A stretch of DNA of 47,329 nt from the NCBI RefSeq assembly GCF_021390475.1, contig NZ_JAJUWS010000050.1, positions 1 to 47,329 of the forward strand, given 5' to 3'. Position 1 is the stretch's first letter; every line of letters starts with the position of its first letter. The notes under the pieces are model-generated. The model saw only the letters and a program-made list of their open reading frames with translations. It made no database searches and was not told the origin of the DNA. Positions 16,711 through 25,197 of this stretch are shown here, piece after piece. The translations under genes were made by a program, and so were the position numbers. The DNA comes from Streptomyces sp. ST2-7A (lineage in GTDB: Bacteria; Actinomycetota; Actinomycetes; Streptomycetales; Streptomycetaceae).

Positions 16711-17187
16711 ATGACAACAGAGGAAATCGGCCGGGTCAGGGTGCGCATCGATCTGCTCCTGGAAGTGGCCGATATCGAGCGCCTCACCCGCATGGCGCTG
16801 GCCCGTATCAGCGCCGACGAACTCCTTCCCGACGAGGAGCGCGGCCCCGCCGGCGAGGCGGTCAGCCGTGACCCGGCGGAGGCCATCGCCTACCTCGTCG
16901 ATCCCATCGAGCTGGTCGACGGCCTACCCGGCGTGGAACTGGCCCGTGCGTCCTGGAGCAGCGAGACCGTGGACGCAGACGACGAGGGCGGCTGGCTCGA
17001 CGACGAGGACGACGAGGACGAGGGCTACGGGGACGACGACGAGGACTACGCCGACGGGGGCGGGGAGGAGCGCGACACGGTCGACGCGGAAACCCGGGAA
17101 CCCCACCGTGACGGCAACGGCACCGAGACGTACGACACGGGCTCCCCCGCCCCCGGCGGATACGGCCGACTCAACGGCAGCGCCTGA
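16711..17187 (+). CDS. Conserved acidic protein of unknown function
   Basis: A 158-residue cytoplasmic protein. The first 90 residues are ordered and look like a small alpha-beta domain (IGRVRVRIDLLLEVADIERLTRMALARI..., then AIAYLVDPIELVDGLPGVELARASWSSE). From about residue 88 it becomes very acidic, with a run of Asp, Glu, Tyr and Gly (DDEDDEDEGYGDDDEDY) and a polar tail. I recognise no domain; the N-terminal part looks like a conserved streptomycete hypothetical. I chose ATG 16711 because of the -10 box 7 nt upstream. A hairpin terminator follows. Confidence 0.75.
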   Translation: MTTEEIGRVRVRIDLLLEVADIERLTRMALARISADELLPDEERGPAGEAVSRDPAEAIAYLVDPIELVDGLPGVELARASWSSETVDADDEGGWLDDEDDEDEGYGDDDEDYADGGGEERDTVDAETREPHRDGNGTETYDTGSPAPGGYGRLNGSA

Positions 17188-17213
17188 TCATCGACCCCGG
17201 CGGCCCGACCCCG

Positions 17214-17237
17214 TCCGGCCACGCGCCCGTGGCCGGA
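17214..17237 (+). terminator. Hairpin after the acidic protein gene
   Basis: A perfect 10-bp stem (17214-17223 with 17228-17237) with a CGCC loop begins 27 nt after the stop. Confidence 0.6.
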
Positions 17238-17355
17238 TCCGGTCACGCCGGCCCGAACGCTCCCTCCCGGACGTGGTCGGCCGACCGGCGGCGGTGTCGG
17301 CGAGGGCGATGATGGTGGCAGCGATGGTGACAGTGCCGGGAACACCGCCCGCCGC

Positions 17356-17673
17356 TCACCCCGCCTCGGCCGCCGTACCGCCCGTCCCGCCGACCGTCGG
17401 TCCGTGCCCCGCCCCGCGCTGCCGCCCCCGCTCGCCCAGCGCCATCAACCCGTAGGCCACCCCGAACGCCGAACCGAGGAACACCCCACCCCACTCCTCG
17501 CCGGGCAACGCCGTCGCGGCGAACAGCACCGACAACGGTGCCCCCGCCCCCAGCGCCACCATCAGCGGCCGCCGTGCGAGAAACACCTCGAAGGACGTGG
17601 GCTCACCGGGGCGGGCGACTATTCGGTCAGCGGCCCGGTAGACCCGGACCGCTCTCCGGCCGAAAGCGATCAT
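17356..17673 (-). CDS. Small two-span membrane protein of unknown function
   Basis: A 105-residue protein with a basic N-terminus (RRAVRVYRAADRIVARPGEPTSFE) and two hydrophobic helices, around residues 36-56 (LMVALGAGAPLSVLFAATAL) and 62-78 (GVFLGSAFGVAYGLMAL), then a Gly-rich tail. The ATG at 17673 lies 6 nt after a TAGGCT box (17685-17680), giving a likely leaderless transcript. I do not recognise the family. It converges with the acidic protein gene. Confidence 0.7.
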   Translation of the reverse strand: MIAFGRRAVRVYRAADRIVARPGEPTSFEVFLARRPLMVALGAGAPLSVLFAATALPGEEWGGVFLGSAFGVAYGLMALGERGRQRGAGHGPTVGGTGGTAAEAG

Positions 17674-17804
17674 GCGGGCAGCCTAGCGGCCCCGCCGACC
17701 GCCCGGAGGCCGCTTCCCGCACGGCCTCCCCGGGCGTCCGGAGAGGCCGTCACCCTCACATCGGGGACCAGTCCCGGCGGGCCGGACCGGCGCGCATCGA
17801 CGCC

Positions 17805-18080
17805 GCCCACGAGCCCCATGCCTCCACGGGGCGCCTGACACCGGCCACCGGCCGCACCGCCGGAAAGCCATGCCCGGAAAGCCGTGCCCGGCCGGCCGGC
17901 GCCCGACCGAGACCTCCCGGGCGGGCTCCCGCCGCAGCGGCAGCCGGCCGCCCCACCCGGGCCACCACGGCGCCCCCGCGCAGCAGGAAGACGGCGTTCT
18001 CCCCGCCCCGCGCCGACCGCGCCCCACCGCCGCGCACGCCTCCTCCAGCGCCCGCCGCGCGTCCGCCGGGCGGTCGGCGG
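17805..18080 (-). pseudogene. Remnant of an aminoglycoside phosphotransferase-family gene
   Basis: Pieces of the N-terminal lobe of an APH-type kinase are spread over two reading frames: ADARRALEEACAAVG, then GGENAVFLLRGGAVVARVGRP, then REPAREVSVGRRPAGHGFP, then GHGFPAVRPVAGVRRPVEAWGSW. This is the usual family order (nucleotide-binding strand with the VVxRV lysine region changed, then FPAVRPV). A 14-bp tandem duplication (17862-17875 and 17876-17889) explains one frameshift. The C-terminal catalytic lobe is missing. It cannot make an active kinase. Confidence 0.6.
17862..17889. repeat. Tandem 14-bp duplication inside the phosphotransferase remnant
   Basis: Two adjacent units, GGAAAGCCATGCCC and GGAAAGCCGTGCCC, differ at one base. 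A 14-bp insertion shifts the reading frame exactly where the remnant changes frame. Confidence 0.75.
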
Positions 18081-18119
18081 TGTTCCGGCCCTCCCCGGCC
18101 CTCGGCGTCGTCGCGGCTG

Positions 18120-18884
18120 TCACGTCAGGCGGGCCCGCCACAGCTCCTCACACGGCCAGTTCCGCGCCCATTCGGCGCTCAGGTAGTCGTACTCCCGATG
18201 GGTCTTCGCCGGGGCTTGGATCTCCACCAGATCCTCCACCTCGAAACCGCAGGAGCGCAGCAGCCGCAGCATCTCCCCGTGCGGGAGGGTGAACTCGAAG
18301 GAACGGCCCCAGTCCAGTCGGCTCGTGCCGAACTGCGGGCGCAGCAGGCGCGGGCCCGCCGGGCCGTCCTCCGCCGCGCACAGCGCGAACAACGGCGAGG
18401 GGCGCAGGAAGACCAGCCGGCCGCCGGGGCGCAGCACCCGCGCCGCCTCCGGGATCCAACGGTGCGGATCGCACCACAGGGAGGCGCCGTACTCACTGAT
18501 CGCCAGATCGAACTCCCCGTCCCTGTACGGCAGTCGCTCGGCATCCCCGTGCACGAGCGGGAAGTCGGGGCCGAACTCCGCCGCCATCCGACGGGCGACC
18601 TCCAACTGCTCCTCGGAGATGTCGACACCCGTCGGGTGGGCGCCGGCCCGGGCCAACCAGGCCGAGACGTACCCGGTGCCGCAGCCCAACTCGATGGCCC
18701 GCTTCCCGGCCACGTCCGGCGGGAACACCGCCAACTCCGACTCCGGCGTCCGCCACAGGCCCCAGCGTGGCTCGGACGCCGCCCAGTGCTCCCGCGCCAG
18801 GGGACCGTGATCGGCCACCCCCTTGTCGTTCCAGTACGCCCGGTTCGCCTCGACGTGCTCCGCCCGCTCCTCGTCCGTGGTCAT
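18120..18884 (-). CDS. Class I SAM-dependent methyltransferase
   Basis: A 254-residue cytoplasmic enzyme from ATG 18884. The SAM-binding motif I is AIELGCGTGYVSAWLARAG, the acidic end of strand 2 is GVDISEEQ, and a further motif is HGDAERLPYRDGEFD. The N-terminal HVEANRAYWNDKG is common in small-molecule methyltransferases of the Methyltransf_11 type. The acceptor substrate is unknown. The gene sits between two pseudogene remnants, a phosphotransferase just after its stop and a NUDIX fragment just before its start, in a small decayed patch. Upstream in-frame residues look non-coding, so the start is reasonably firm. Confidence 0.88.
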   Translation of the reverse strand: MTTDEERAEHVEANRAYWNDKGVADHGPLAREHWAASEPRWGLWRTPESELAVFPPDVAGKRAIELGCGTGYVSAWLARAGAHPTGVDISEEQLEVARRMAAEFGPDFPLVHGDAERLPYRDGEFDLAISEYGASLWCDPHRWIPEAARVLRPGGRLVFLRPSPLFALCAAEDGPAGPRLLRPQFGTSRLDWGRSFEFTLPHGEMLRLLRSCGFEVEDLVEIQAPAKTHREYDYLSAEWARNWPCEELWRARLT

Positions 18885-18918
18885 CAACCCATCGGACCCC
18901 ACCGCCCCACCCTCCACA

Positions 18919-19089
18919 ACCGATTTCCTCACCGCCCGCGTCGTCGGCGGGACGCTCGCGATCTCGGACGAGTCCACCGAGCTGCGGTTCGTCGCCCCGG
19001 GGGAGCTGGACGACCTCCCGATGCACCACACCCAGCGGCTCCGCCTGAACCACTTCCTGGAAGGACGGGAACGGCCCCACCTCGGATGA
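18919..19089 (+). pseudogene. C-terminal remnant of a NUDIX hydrolase
   Basis: The plus-strand frame encodes TDFLTARVVGGTLAISDES, then TELRFVAPGELDDLPMHHTQ and RLRLNHFLEG before a stop at 19087. This is the usual C-terminal third of a NUDIX hydrolase (SDES/E-evrWf-peELd-Lpih-sqrlRi-h-l). The NUDIX box itself, which would lie upstream, is missing and the frame there is the antisense of the methyltransferase start. It is therefore a truncated gene. Confidence 0.65.
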
Positions 19090-19149
19090 GCGGGTCATCC
19101 GGGGCGGGGCCGTGGAGACGGGAGCCCGGGGGCACGGGCCCCGAGGGGG

Positions 19150-19839
19150 TCAGTCGCCGGCGGGGGCGATGCCGATGGGGCAGGAGCCGCCCTCGGACCG
19201 GTCACCGAACTTGACGCCCGTGCCACCGATGCCGCAGTAACCGCCGGGGTTCTTCTCCAGGTACTGCTGGTGGTACTCCTCCGCCGGGAAGAACGTCCGT
19301 CCCTCGGCGGGAAGGATCTCGGTGGTGATCTCGCCGTGCCCGTTGGCGGCCAGCACCCGCTGGTAGGCGTCGCGGGACTCCTCCGCGATCCGCCGCTGCT
19401 CCGGCGAGTGGGTGAAGACCGCCGAGCGGTACTGGGTGCCGGTGTCGTTGCCCTGGCGGAAGCCCTGGGTGGGGTTGTGCGCCTCCCAGAAGACCTTCAG
19501 CAGCTTCTCGTAGGAGATCACCGAGGGGTCGAACACCACGCGCACGGTCTCGGTGTGCGCGGTCATCCCGGAGCACACCTCCTCGTAGGTGGGGTTCGGG
19601 GTGTGGCCGCCCTGGTAGCCGGCGAGCGTGGTCCACACGCCCTCGGTCTGCCAGAACTTCCGCTCCGCGCCCCAGAAGCAGCCCAGGGCGAGGTCGGCGA
19701 CCTCCAGGCCCTCGGGGTAGGGGCCGAGGAGGGGGTTGCCGAGCACGACGTGCTTCTCCGGCACGGTGAACAGCGGTTCGGAGCGCCCGCTCAGGGCCTC
19801 CTCCGGACCGGGAAGTCGGGTCTTGGAACCGAACAGCAT
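19150..19839 (-). CDS. msrA: Peptide methionine sulfoxide reductase A
   Basis: A 229-residue cytoplasmic enzyme that reduces methionine-S-sulfoxide in proteins. The catalytic cysteine is C54 in ALGCFWGAERKFW, with GYQGGHTPNPTYEEVCSGMTAHTE and GNDTGTQYRSAVF following. Near the C-terminus GYCGIGG carries a likely resolving cysteine, and an extra Cys sits in GGSCPIG. Between these two motifs there are about 10 additional residues (KFGDRSEG) compared with what I recall from relatives. ATG 19839 has GAGGAGAG seven nt upstream; a longer upstream frame overlaps the preceding gene and is rejected. It lies 13 nt after the membrane-anchored gene upstream, so the two form an operon. Confidence 0.93.
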   Translation of the reverse strand: MLFGSKTRLPGPEEALSGRSEPLFTVPEKHVVLGNPLLGPYPEGLEVADLALGCFWGAERKFWQTEGVWTTLAGYQGGHTPNPTYEEVCSGMTAHTETVRVVFDPSVISYEKLLKVFWEAHNPTQGFRQGNDTGTQYRSAVFTHSPEQRRIAEESRDAYQRVLAANGHGEITTEILPAEGRTFFPAEEYHQQYLEKNPGGYCGIGGTGVKFGDRSEGGSCPIGIAPAGD

Positions 19840-19852
19840 GAAGGTTCTCTCC

Positions 19853-21115
19853 TCACTGGAGGCCGATGGCCAGGGCACGGAACGCCGCGTACTCCCGGGC
19901 GGGGTCCGGGCTGTTGACCCAGGGCACCGCACCGACATAACCGTCGACGGCCCACACGTGTTCCGCCGCCTCCCCGAAGCGTTCGGCCCGCACCAGGAAC
20001 CACAGCAGCAGGTGCCGGACGTGCGGCTCGACGGGGTGGCCGGGTTCGGCGTGGTGGATGGCGAAGCGCGCGGCCTCCACCGCGTCGCTCACCACCTTCC
20101 CGGTGAACACCGACGGGGAGAGCGACATCTCCGGCAGGTGCTCGTGGACGGCGAACAGTGGCAGCGCGGGCAGCAGGCTGCCCTCCGGCGCGGCGGCGGC
20201 GGCGCTCTGCGCGAAGCCGTACGCCTCGTCCCGCGAGCCGTGCCACTTCTCCGACCAGTGGGTGAGGGCGGTCAGGTGCGCGCCCATGTGGTCGGGGCGG
20301 CGGCGGGTGATCTCCGCCCACACCGCCTCGAAGTCGGGGCGGCGGTAGTCGAGGCCGCGCGCGACGAAGAGTTCGGTGACGAAGGGGGTGGGGTCGTCCG
20401 GCGCGAGGCGGGAGGCCTCGGCGCACACGGTACGGGCCTCCTCCAGGATGATCCGGTGGTCGGCGGAGCCGGTCTCGGACATGGCCTGCCAGACGAGGAA
20501 CTGCGCGTACACCTGGGCGCCGCCCGGGTCGCGGGGCTCCTCGGAGCGCCAGTTCCGCAGCCAGCCGGCGTCCCGCCGCACACCGTCGGCCGCGCCCGGG
20601 GCGCCGGCACCGCCCGTCGCCGGCCCGTTGTCGGGGGCGCCGGCCGTGGTGCCGTGCTCGGCCCGCCAGCGTGCCAGCTCCATGGCCGCCGCGCCGGCGA
20701 CGGACTGCACGCGCTGCCAGCGCAGCTCGTACTCCTCGGTGAGGGCGAGCAGGCGGCCGACCGGGCGCCAGTCCTGCGTGTTCGCGGACTCCTCCAGCGC
20801 GGTGACCAGGGCGTCGTCCGGGCCGGGCAGGCGCAGGTCCAGCTGTTCCACCGGGACGGGCCCGCCGGTGCGGGGCCGGGCACCGGTGGGTCGGTCGCCC
20901 TCCTTGTCCAGGGAGACGCCCTCGCGACGCCCGCCGGGGCCGCCCGCGCCCGTCCCCGCACCGGCGTCCGGCCCGAAGCCGCCGGTGGGATCGCCGCGTC
21001 GCGCGTTCTCCGCCGCCTGTTCCAGGCGCTTGCGCTCCTGGTATCTGCGGATGGCGGGGGCGCCGAGCACGCCGAAGATGGCGGTCAGGGCGATCAGGAG
21101 CAGGATGGCTTCCAT
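19853..21115 (-). CDS. Membrane-anchored conserved protein of unknown function
   Basis: A 420-residue protein with one N-terminal transmembrane helix (about residues 4-21, ILLLIALTAIFGVLGAPA), a basic/Gly-rich linker to about residue 85, and a large soluble domain rich in Trp, Ala and Glu. The soluble part has helical pairs reminiscent of TPR-like folds (VYAQFLVWQAMSETG, RIILEEARTVCAEASRLAPDDPTPF, HMGAHLTALTHWSEKW). No catalytic motif is recognisable. The helix-rich layout and the phrase LAPDDPTP suggest a scaffold. It is cotranscribed with msrA (13-nt gap). ATG 21115 has GGGAGAG upstream. Confidence 0.8.
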   Translation of the reverse strand: MEAILLLIALTAIFGVLGAPAIRRYQERKRLEQAAENARRGDPTGGFGPDAGAGTGAGGPGGRREGVSLDKEGDRPTGARPRTGGPVPVEQLDLRLPGPDDALVTALEESANTQDWRPVGRLLALTEEYELRWQRVQSVAGAAAMELARWRAEHGTTAGAPDNGPATGGAGAPGAADGVRRDAGWLRNWRSEEPRDPGGAQVYAQFLVWQAMSETGSADHRIILEEARTVCAEASRLAPDDPTPFVTELFVARGLDYRRPDFEAVWAEITRRRPDHMGAHLTALTHWSEKWHGSRDEAYGFAQSAAAAAPEGSLLPALPLFAVHEHLPEMSLSPSVFTGKVVSDAVEAARFAIHHAEPGHPVEPHVRHLLLWFLVRAERFGEAAEHVWAVDGYVGAVPWVNSPDPAREYAAFRALAIGLQ

Positions 21116-21324
21116 GGGGTGCGGCTCTCCCGGGGTCGGTTCCGGTGGGCTGACGGTGCGGGCCGGTCATTCGGGCGGGTGGACGGGCGGGTGTGCGGAC
21201 GTGGACGACGCGAACCACACGAACGACCAAGGACTCTACGGAGTCGCGTCCCCGGTGCCACCCGGGGGGCGGCCGACGGGGCGGCGCCGGATCGTCGGCC
21301 GTCCGTTTCCACCGTACGGCCGAC

Positions 21325-21330
21325 TACGGT
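21325..21330 (+). promoter_or_regulatory. -10 box for cystathionine gamma-synthase (leaderless)
   Basis: TACGGT ends 6 nt before the ATG at 21337. Confidence 0.5.
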
Positions 21331-21336
21331 GGGGAC

Positions 21337-22488
21337 ATGCACGAGCAGCCGAGTCCCCACTTCGAAACCCTGGCCATCCACGCCGGCCAGGAGCCCGACC
21401 CCCTGACCGGGGCGGTGGTGCCGCCGATCCACCAGGTCTCCACCTTCAAGCAGGACGGTGTGGGTGGCCTGCGCGGCGGCTACGAGTACAGCCGCTCCGC
21501 CAACCCCACCCGGACCGCCCTGGAGACGAACCTGGCGGCGCTGGAGGGCGGCTCCCGCGGCCTGGCCTTCGCCTCCGGCCTGGCGGCCGAGGACTGCCTG
21601 CTGCGCACGGTCCTGTCGCCGGGCGACCACCTGGTGATCCCGAACGACGCCTACGGCGGCACCTTCCGGCTGATCGCGAAGGTCGTCGAGCGCTGGGGCG
21701 TGGAGTGGTCGGTGGTCGACACCTCCGACACGGAGGCGGTGCGGGCGGCGATGCGTCCGCGTACCCGCGTGGTGTGGGTGGAGACGCCGTCCAACCCGCT
21801 GCTGGGCATCACCGATATCGCGGCGATCGCGGAGATCACCCGTGAGGCGGGCGCGCGCCTGGTGGTGGACAACACCTTCGCGAGCCCGTACCTACAGCAG
21901 CCGCTGGCGCTGGGCGCGGACGTGGTGGTGCACTCGACGACCAAGTACCTCGGCGGCCACTCGGACGTGGTGGGCGGCGCGCTGGTGACCTCGGACGCGG
22001 GACTGGGCGAGGAGCTGGCGTTCCATCAGAACGCGATGGGCGCCGTCGCCGGGCCGTTCGACTCCTGGCTGGTGCTGCGCGGCATCAAGACGCTGGCGGT
22101 GCGCATGGATCGGCACAACGCCAACGCGGCGCGCGTGGTGGAGATGCTCGACGCCCATCCGGCGGTGCACGCGGTGTTGTACCCGGGGTCGGAGTCCCAC
22201 CCGGGCCACGAGGTGGCGGCCAAACAGATGTCGGGCTTCGGCGGGATGGTCTCGTTCCGGGTGACCGGGGGCGAGGAGGCGGCGGTCGCGGTGTGCGAGC
22301 GCGCCCGGGTGTTCACCCTCGGGGAGTCCCTGGGGGGCGTGGAGTCGCTGATCGAGCACCCCGGGCGGATGACGCACGCCTCCACGGCGGGGTCCGCGCT
22401 GGAGGTGCCGGCGGACCTGGTGCGGCTGTCGGTCGGGATCGAGGCGATCGACGACCTGCTGGAGGATCTGACCCGCGCGCTGGGCTGA
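21337..22488 (+). CDS. metB: Cystathionine gamma-synthase
   Basis: A 383-residue PLP enzyme of the Cys/Met metabolism family, normal full length. It condenses an O-acylhomoserine with cysteine to cystathionine on the route to methionine. The PLP lysine is K203 in VHSTTKYLGGHSDVVGG; other motifs are YEYSRSANPTRTALE, ASGLAAEDCL, NDAYGGTFRL, VWVETPSNPLL and SLGGVESLIEHP. Gamma-synthase and gamma-lyase are hard to separate by sequence, so lyase activity remains possible. ATG 21337 is 6 nt after a TACGGT box. It is divergent to the msrA operon across about 220 bp; both loci concern methionine chemistry. Confidence 0.9.
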   Translation: MHEQPSPHFETLAIHAGQEPDPLTGAVVPPIHQVSTFKQDGVGGLRGGYEYSRSANPTRTALETNLAALEGGSRGLAFASGLAAEDCLLRTVLSPGDHLVIPNDAYGGTFRLIAKVVERWGVEWSVVDTSDTEAVRAAMRPRTRVVWVETPSNPLLGITDIAAIAEITREAGARLVVDNTFASPYLQQPLALGADVVVHSTTKYLGGHSDVVGGALVTSDAGLGEELAFHQNAMGAVAGPFDSWLVLRGIKTLAVRMDRHNANAARVVEMLDAHPAVHAVLYPGSESHPGHEVAAKQMSGFGGMVSFRVTGGEEAAVAVCERARVFTLGESLGGVESLIEHPGRMTHASTAGSALEVPADLVRLSVGIEAIDDLLEDLTRALG

Positions 22489-22933
22489 TGGTCGCCCTCC
22501 CGGCGGGAGTCGGGGAGGAAAGCGCGGAGGCGGGCGTCGACCGGTGGTCGGCGCCCGTCGCGGTGTGTCCGTGCGCGTCCGCCTCCGAGCGTCGGTCGGG
22601 CGCGGTGCGGGAGTGCGCGGTGTCGGCCGGCCATCCACCCTCCACCGGACGGGTGTCCGACGAGGAGGCCGATCCCCGGGGCCGGGGACGCGGCACGCCG
22701 TCGGACGGTCGCGCCGAGGGGGTTCGGCCGGTACCGGCCGGCTCCCCGGGCGCCCCGCGTCCCGTGCTCGCACCGGACGCGGGGCGCCGCCGGGTGGAGC
22801 GCCACCGGGCGGGGCCGGGCCGGCACGTCGTCATCGGGGCGGGGAGCGCGCGGAGTCGGGGCGGGCGCACCCGAGGGGCCGGGTTCAACGGGTGAACACG
22901 ACCCCTCGGGTCACATCCTCGGCGCCGCGCCCC
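22489..22933. other. Gene-free stretch between metB and marR
   Basis: I see no gene here. Open frames on both strands have non-coding composition. The only clear structure is the hairpin at 22749-22788. Confidence 0.6.
22749..22788 (+). terminator. Hairpin downstream of metB
   Basis: A perfect 14-bp stem (22749-22762 with 22775-22788) and a 12-nt loop, 260 nt after the metB stop and between the convergent metB and marR genes. Confidence 0.5.
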
Positions 22934-23470
22934 TCACTCGGGGAGGGTGTAGTTCGTCTGCCAGCCGGCGACGGCGGTGTTGAACCGGGTCAGCAGGACC
23001 TGGAAGGTCTCCTGCTCCTCGTCGGTCCAACCCTCGGTGAGCAGCGACATCAGCTTGCACCGTGAACGCCGCACCTCCGCCAGGCGTTCGCTGCCGCGCT
23101 GCGACAGGCGCAGCACGACCGCCCGCCCGTCGGCGGGGTCGGCGGCCCGGGTCACCAGGCCGGCGTCGACGAGCGGCGCGACCTGCCGGGTGACGGTCGA
23201 GGAGTCGATGCCCATGCCTGCGGCGAGGGCCTTCACCCCGGTCGGTCCTTCCTGGTCCAGCTTGCTGAGGAGCAGGTAGGCGGCGCGGTCCATCGAGTTG
23301 CGGGCCGGGCCCAGACCCCCGAGGCGGGTCTGTTCGGCACGGCGCGCGAAGACGGCGACCTCGTGTTGCAGGGCGTCCAGCAGGGGAGGCACCGCCCGTG
23401 GATCGGGGTGCTCACCCGAGCCGGCCGGCGGGGTGGAGGAGTGCTGGGGTGCGGTGGATTCAGGCGTCAT
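22934..23470 (-). CDS. MarR-family transcriptional regulator
   Basis: A 178-residue cytoplasmic DNA-binding dimer. After a Pro-rich N-terminus of some 30 residues come a dimerisation helix (LLDALQHEVAVFARRAEQ), the winged helix-turn-helix with recognition segment GIDSSTVTRQVAPLVDAGLV, and the wing DPADGRAVVLRLSQRG. The family usually represses its own gene and a nearby transporter or enzyme and responds to small lipophilic ligands. The closest candidates are its own promoter (palindrome at 23558-23571) and the DrrA/DrrB-type exporter 2.2 kb away, but no direct link is visible. Confidence 0.9.
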   Translation of the reverse strand: MTPESTAPQHSSTPPAGSGEHPDPRAVPPLLDALQHEVAVFARRAEQTRLGGLGPARNSMDRAAYLLLSKLDQEGPTGVKALAAGMGIDSSTVTRQVAPLVDAGLVTRAADPADGRAVVLRLSQRGSERLAEVRRSRCKLMSLLTEGWTDEEQETFQVLLTRFNTAVAGWQTNYTLPE

Positions 23471-23557
23471 ATCCGGGATGTCTCGCAGAGTTGCGGGTGA
23501 GGGTCAGCCGTGGGGGATGGCGCGCGGGATGTGGGCCACAGGGTACGCGCACGGACG

Positions 23558-23571
23558 GGTGCACGTGCACC
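23558..23571. promoter_or_regulatory. Perfect palindrome GGTGCACGTGCACC upstream of marR
   Basis: A 14-bp perfect palindrome 88 bp upstream of the marR start, within the 344-bp region divergent to ilvA. It is a candidate autoregulatory operator. Nothing else recognisable was seen in 23471-23802. Confidence 0.4.
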
Positions 23572-23802
23572 AATGGGTGAACCCTTGACGGCCCCGTTCG
23601 GGCCCCGTCGGAGCGGTCCCGGCGCCCCGCGCGGCGCCGGGGGCATCGTCGGCGCAGGTGGGGCGCCCGGGGTGGTGGACGGGCCGGTTCGGTGGACGGG
23701 GGGTGACCGTCGCGGAACCGTTCCGGACCGTGACGAAAACGGTGCACTGGCCCACCGGGCGAACGTCGCACGCGCCGTCGTAACACCCGGGGCACGTGCT
23801 GC

Positions 23803-23808
23803 CAGACT
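23803..23808 (+). promoter_or_regulatory. -10-like box for ilvA (leaderless)
   Basis: CAGACT ends 6 nt before the ATG at 23815, which has no ribosome binding site. It is a weaker match than the TANNNT boxes elsewhere. Confidence 0.4.
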
Positions 23809-23814
23809 GGCGAC

Positions 23815-25197
23815 ATGAACGTGAATCTGCGCGCGGGCGCCGACCCCGCCCGATCGGTGGGGCAGCCCTCGGCCGGTACCGGTGACCCCGGGACCGATGT
23901 CGGGGCGACCGGTTCGAACACCCCGGCGGGGTCGGACACCGCCACCCCCGGAGCGACCGGCGATCCCTGCGACGAGAAAGCCTCCGGGATCCCCGCCGTC
24001 CCCGACATCAAGGACGTGTGGCGGGCGCGCGAGATCCTGACCGGCGTGGCCCGGGTGACGGCGATGGAGGGCAGCCGTCACCTCTCCCACCTGGTCGGCT
24101 CGGCGGTCCACCTGAAGTGCGAGAACCTCCAGCGCACCGGCTCGTTCAAACTGCGCGGCGCCTACACCCGCATCCACGGCCTGACGCCGGCGGAACGGGA
24201 GCGCGGCGTGGTGGCCGCCAGCGCCGGCAACCACGCCCAGGGGGTGGCCCTGGCCGCCTCCCTGTTGGGGGTGGAGTCCACCGTCTTCATGCCGGCGGGC
24301 GCCCCGCTGCCGAAGATCGCGGCGACCCGCGAGTACGGGGCCCGGGTGCTCACCCGGGGACAGGTGGTGGACGAGACGCTGGAGGCGGCGCGCGAGCACG
24401 CCGAGCACACCGGCGCCGTCTTCATCCACCCCTTCGACCACCCGGACGTGGTCGCGGGGCAGGGCACGGTGGGGTTGGAGATCCTCGAGCAGTGCCCCGA
24501 GGTGCGCACCGTCGTGGTGGGTATCGGCGGTGGCGGGCTGGCCGCCGGCGTGGCGCTGGCGGTGAAGTCGCTGCGCCCGGACGTGCGGGTGGTGGGGGTG
24601 CAGGCGGAGGGGGCCGCCGCCTACCCGCCGTCCCTGGCCGCCGGTCGGCCGGTGGCCGTGGCCTCGCCGGCGACGATGGCGGACGGCATGAAGGTGGGAC
24701 GTCCCGGCGAGGTGCCGTTCCGGGTGATCGCGGAGTTGGTGGACGACATCCGGTTGGTGTCGGAGGACGCCCTCTCCCGCGCGCTGCTGCTGTGCCTGGA
24801 GCGGGCGAAGCTGGTGGTGGAGCCGGCGGGGGCGGCGCCGGTGGCGGCCCTGTTGGAGGAGCCGGACCGGTTCGACGGGCCGGTGGTCGCGGTGCTGTCG
24901 GGGGGCAACGTGGACCCGCTGGTGCTCCAGCGCACGTTGCGCCACGGCATGGCGGCGGCCGGCCGGTACCTCACGCTGCGCCTGCGGTTGCCGGACCGGC
25001 CGGGGGTGCTGGCCGCGCTGTTGGGGACCCTCTCGGGGGTGGACGCCAACGTGCTGGCGGTCAACCATGTGCGGACCGACGCCCGGCTGGCGGTCGACGA
25101 GGCCGAGGTGGAGGTGTGGCTGGAGACGCAGGGACCGGAGCACCGGGAGCAGGTGGACGTGGTGCTGCGGAAGAGCGGGTACCACGTCCTGGCGTGA
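23815..25197 (+). CDS. ilvA: Threonine ammonia-lyase (ACT-domain type)
   Basis: A 460-residue PLP enzyme converting L-threonine to 2-oxobutanoate, used for isoleucine or for catabolism. The PLP lysine is K112 in RTGSFKLRGAY; other features are ASAGNHAQGVA, the phosphate-binding GIGGGGLAAG and the C-terminal VVAVLSGGNVD. A single ACT domain (about 385-460, LTLRLRLPDRPGVLAALLG...) suggests amino-acid control; the architecture is that of the shorter, single-ACT enzymes, not the two-ACT-repeat biosynthetic IlvA. The N-terminus has about 55 extra Gly/Thr/Pro-rich residues before the fold begins at DIKDVWRAREIL. The start follows a weak -10 box; a later start cannot be excluded. Confidence 0.92.
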   Translation: MNVNLRAGADPARSVGQPSAGTGDPGTDVGATGSNTPAGSDTATPGATGDPCDEKASGIPAVPDIKDVWRAREILTGVARVTAMEGSRHLSHLVGSAVHLKCENLQRTGSFKLRGAYTRIHGLTPAERERGVVAASAGNHAQGVALAASLLGVESTVFMPAGAPLPKIAATREYGARVLTRGQVVDETLEAAREHAEHTGAVFIHPFDHPDVVAGQGTVGLEILEQCPEVRTVVVGIGGGGLAAGVALAVKSLRPDVRVVGVQAEGAAAYPPSLAAGRPVAVASPATMADGMKVGRPGEVPFRVIAELVDDIRLVSEDALSRALLLCLERAKLVVEPAGAAPVAALLEEPDRFDGPVVAVLSGGNVDPLVLQRTLRHGMAAAGRYLTLRLRLPDRPGVLAALLGTLSGVDANVLAVNHVRTDARLAVDEAEVEVWLETQGPEHREQVDVVLRKSGYHVLA

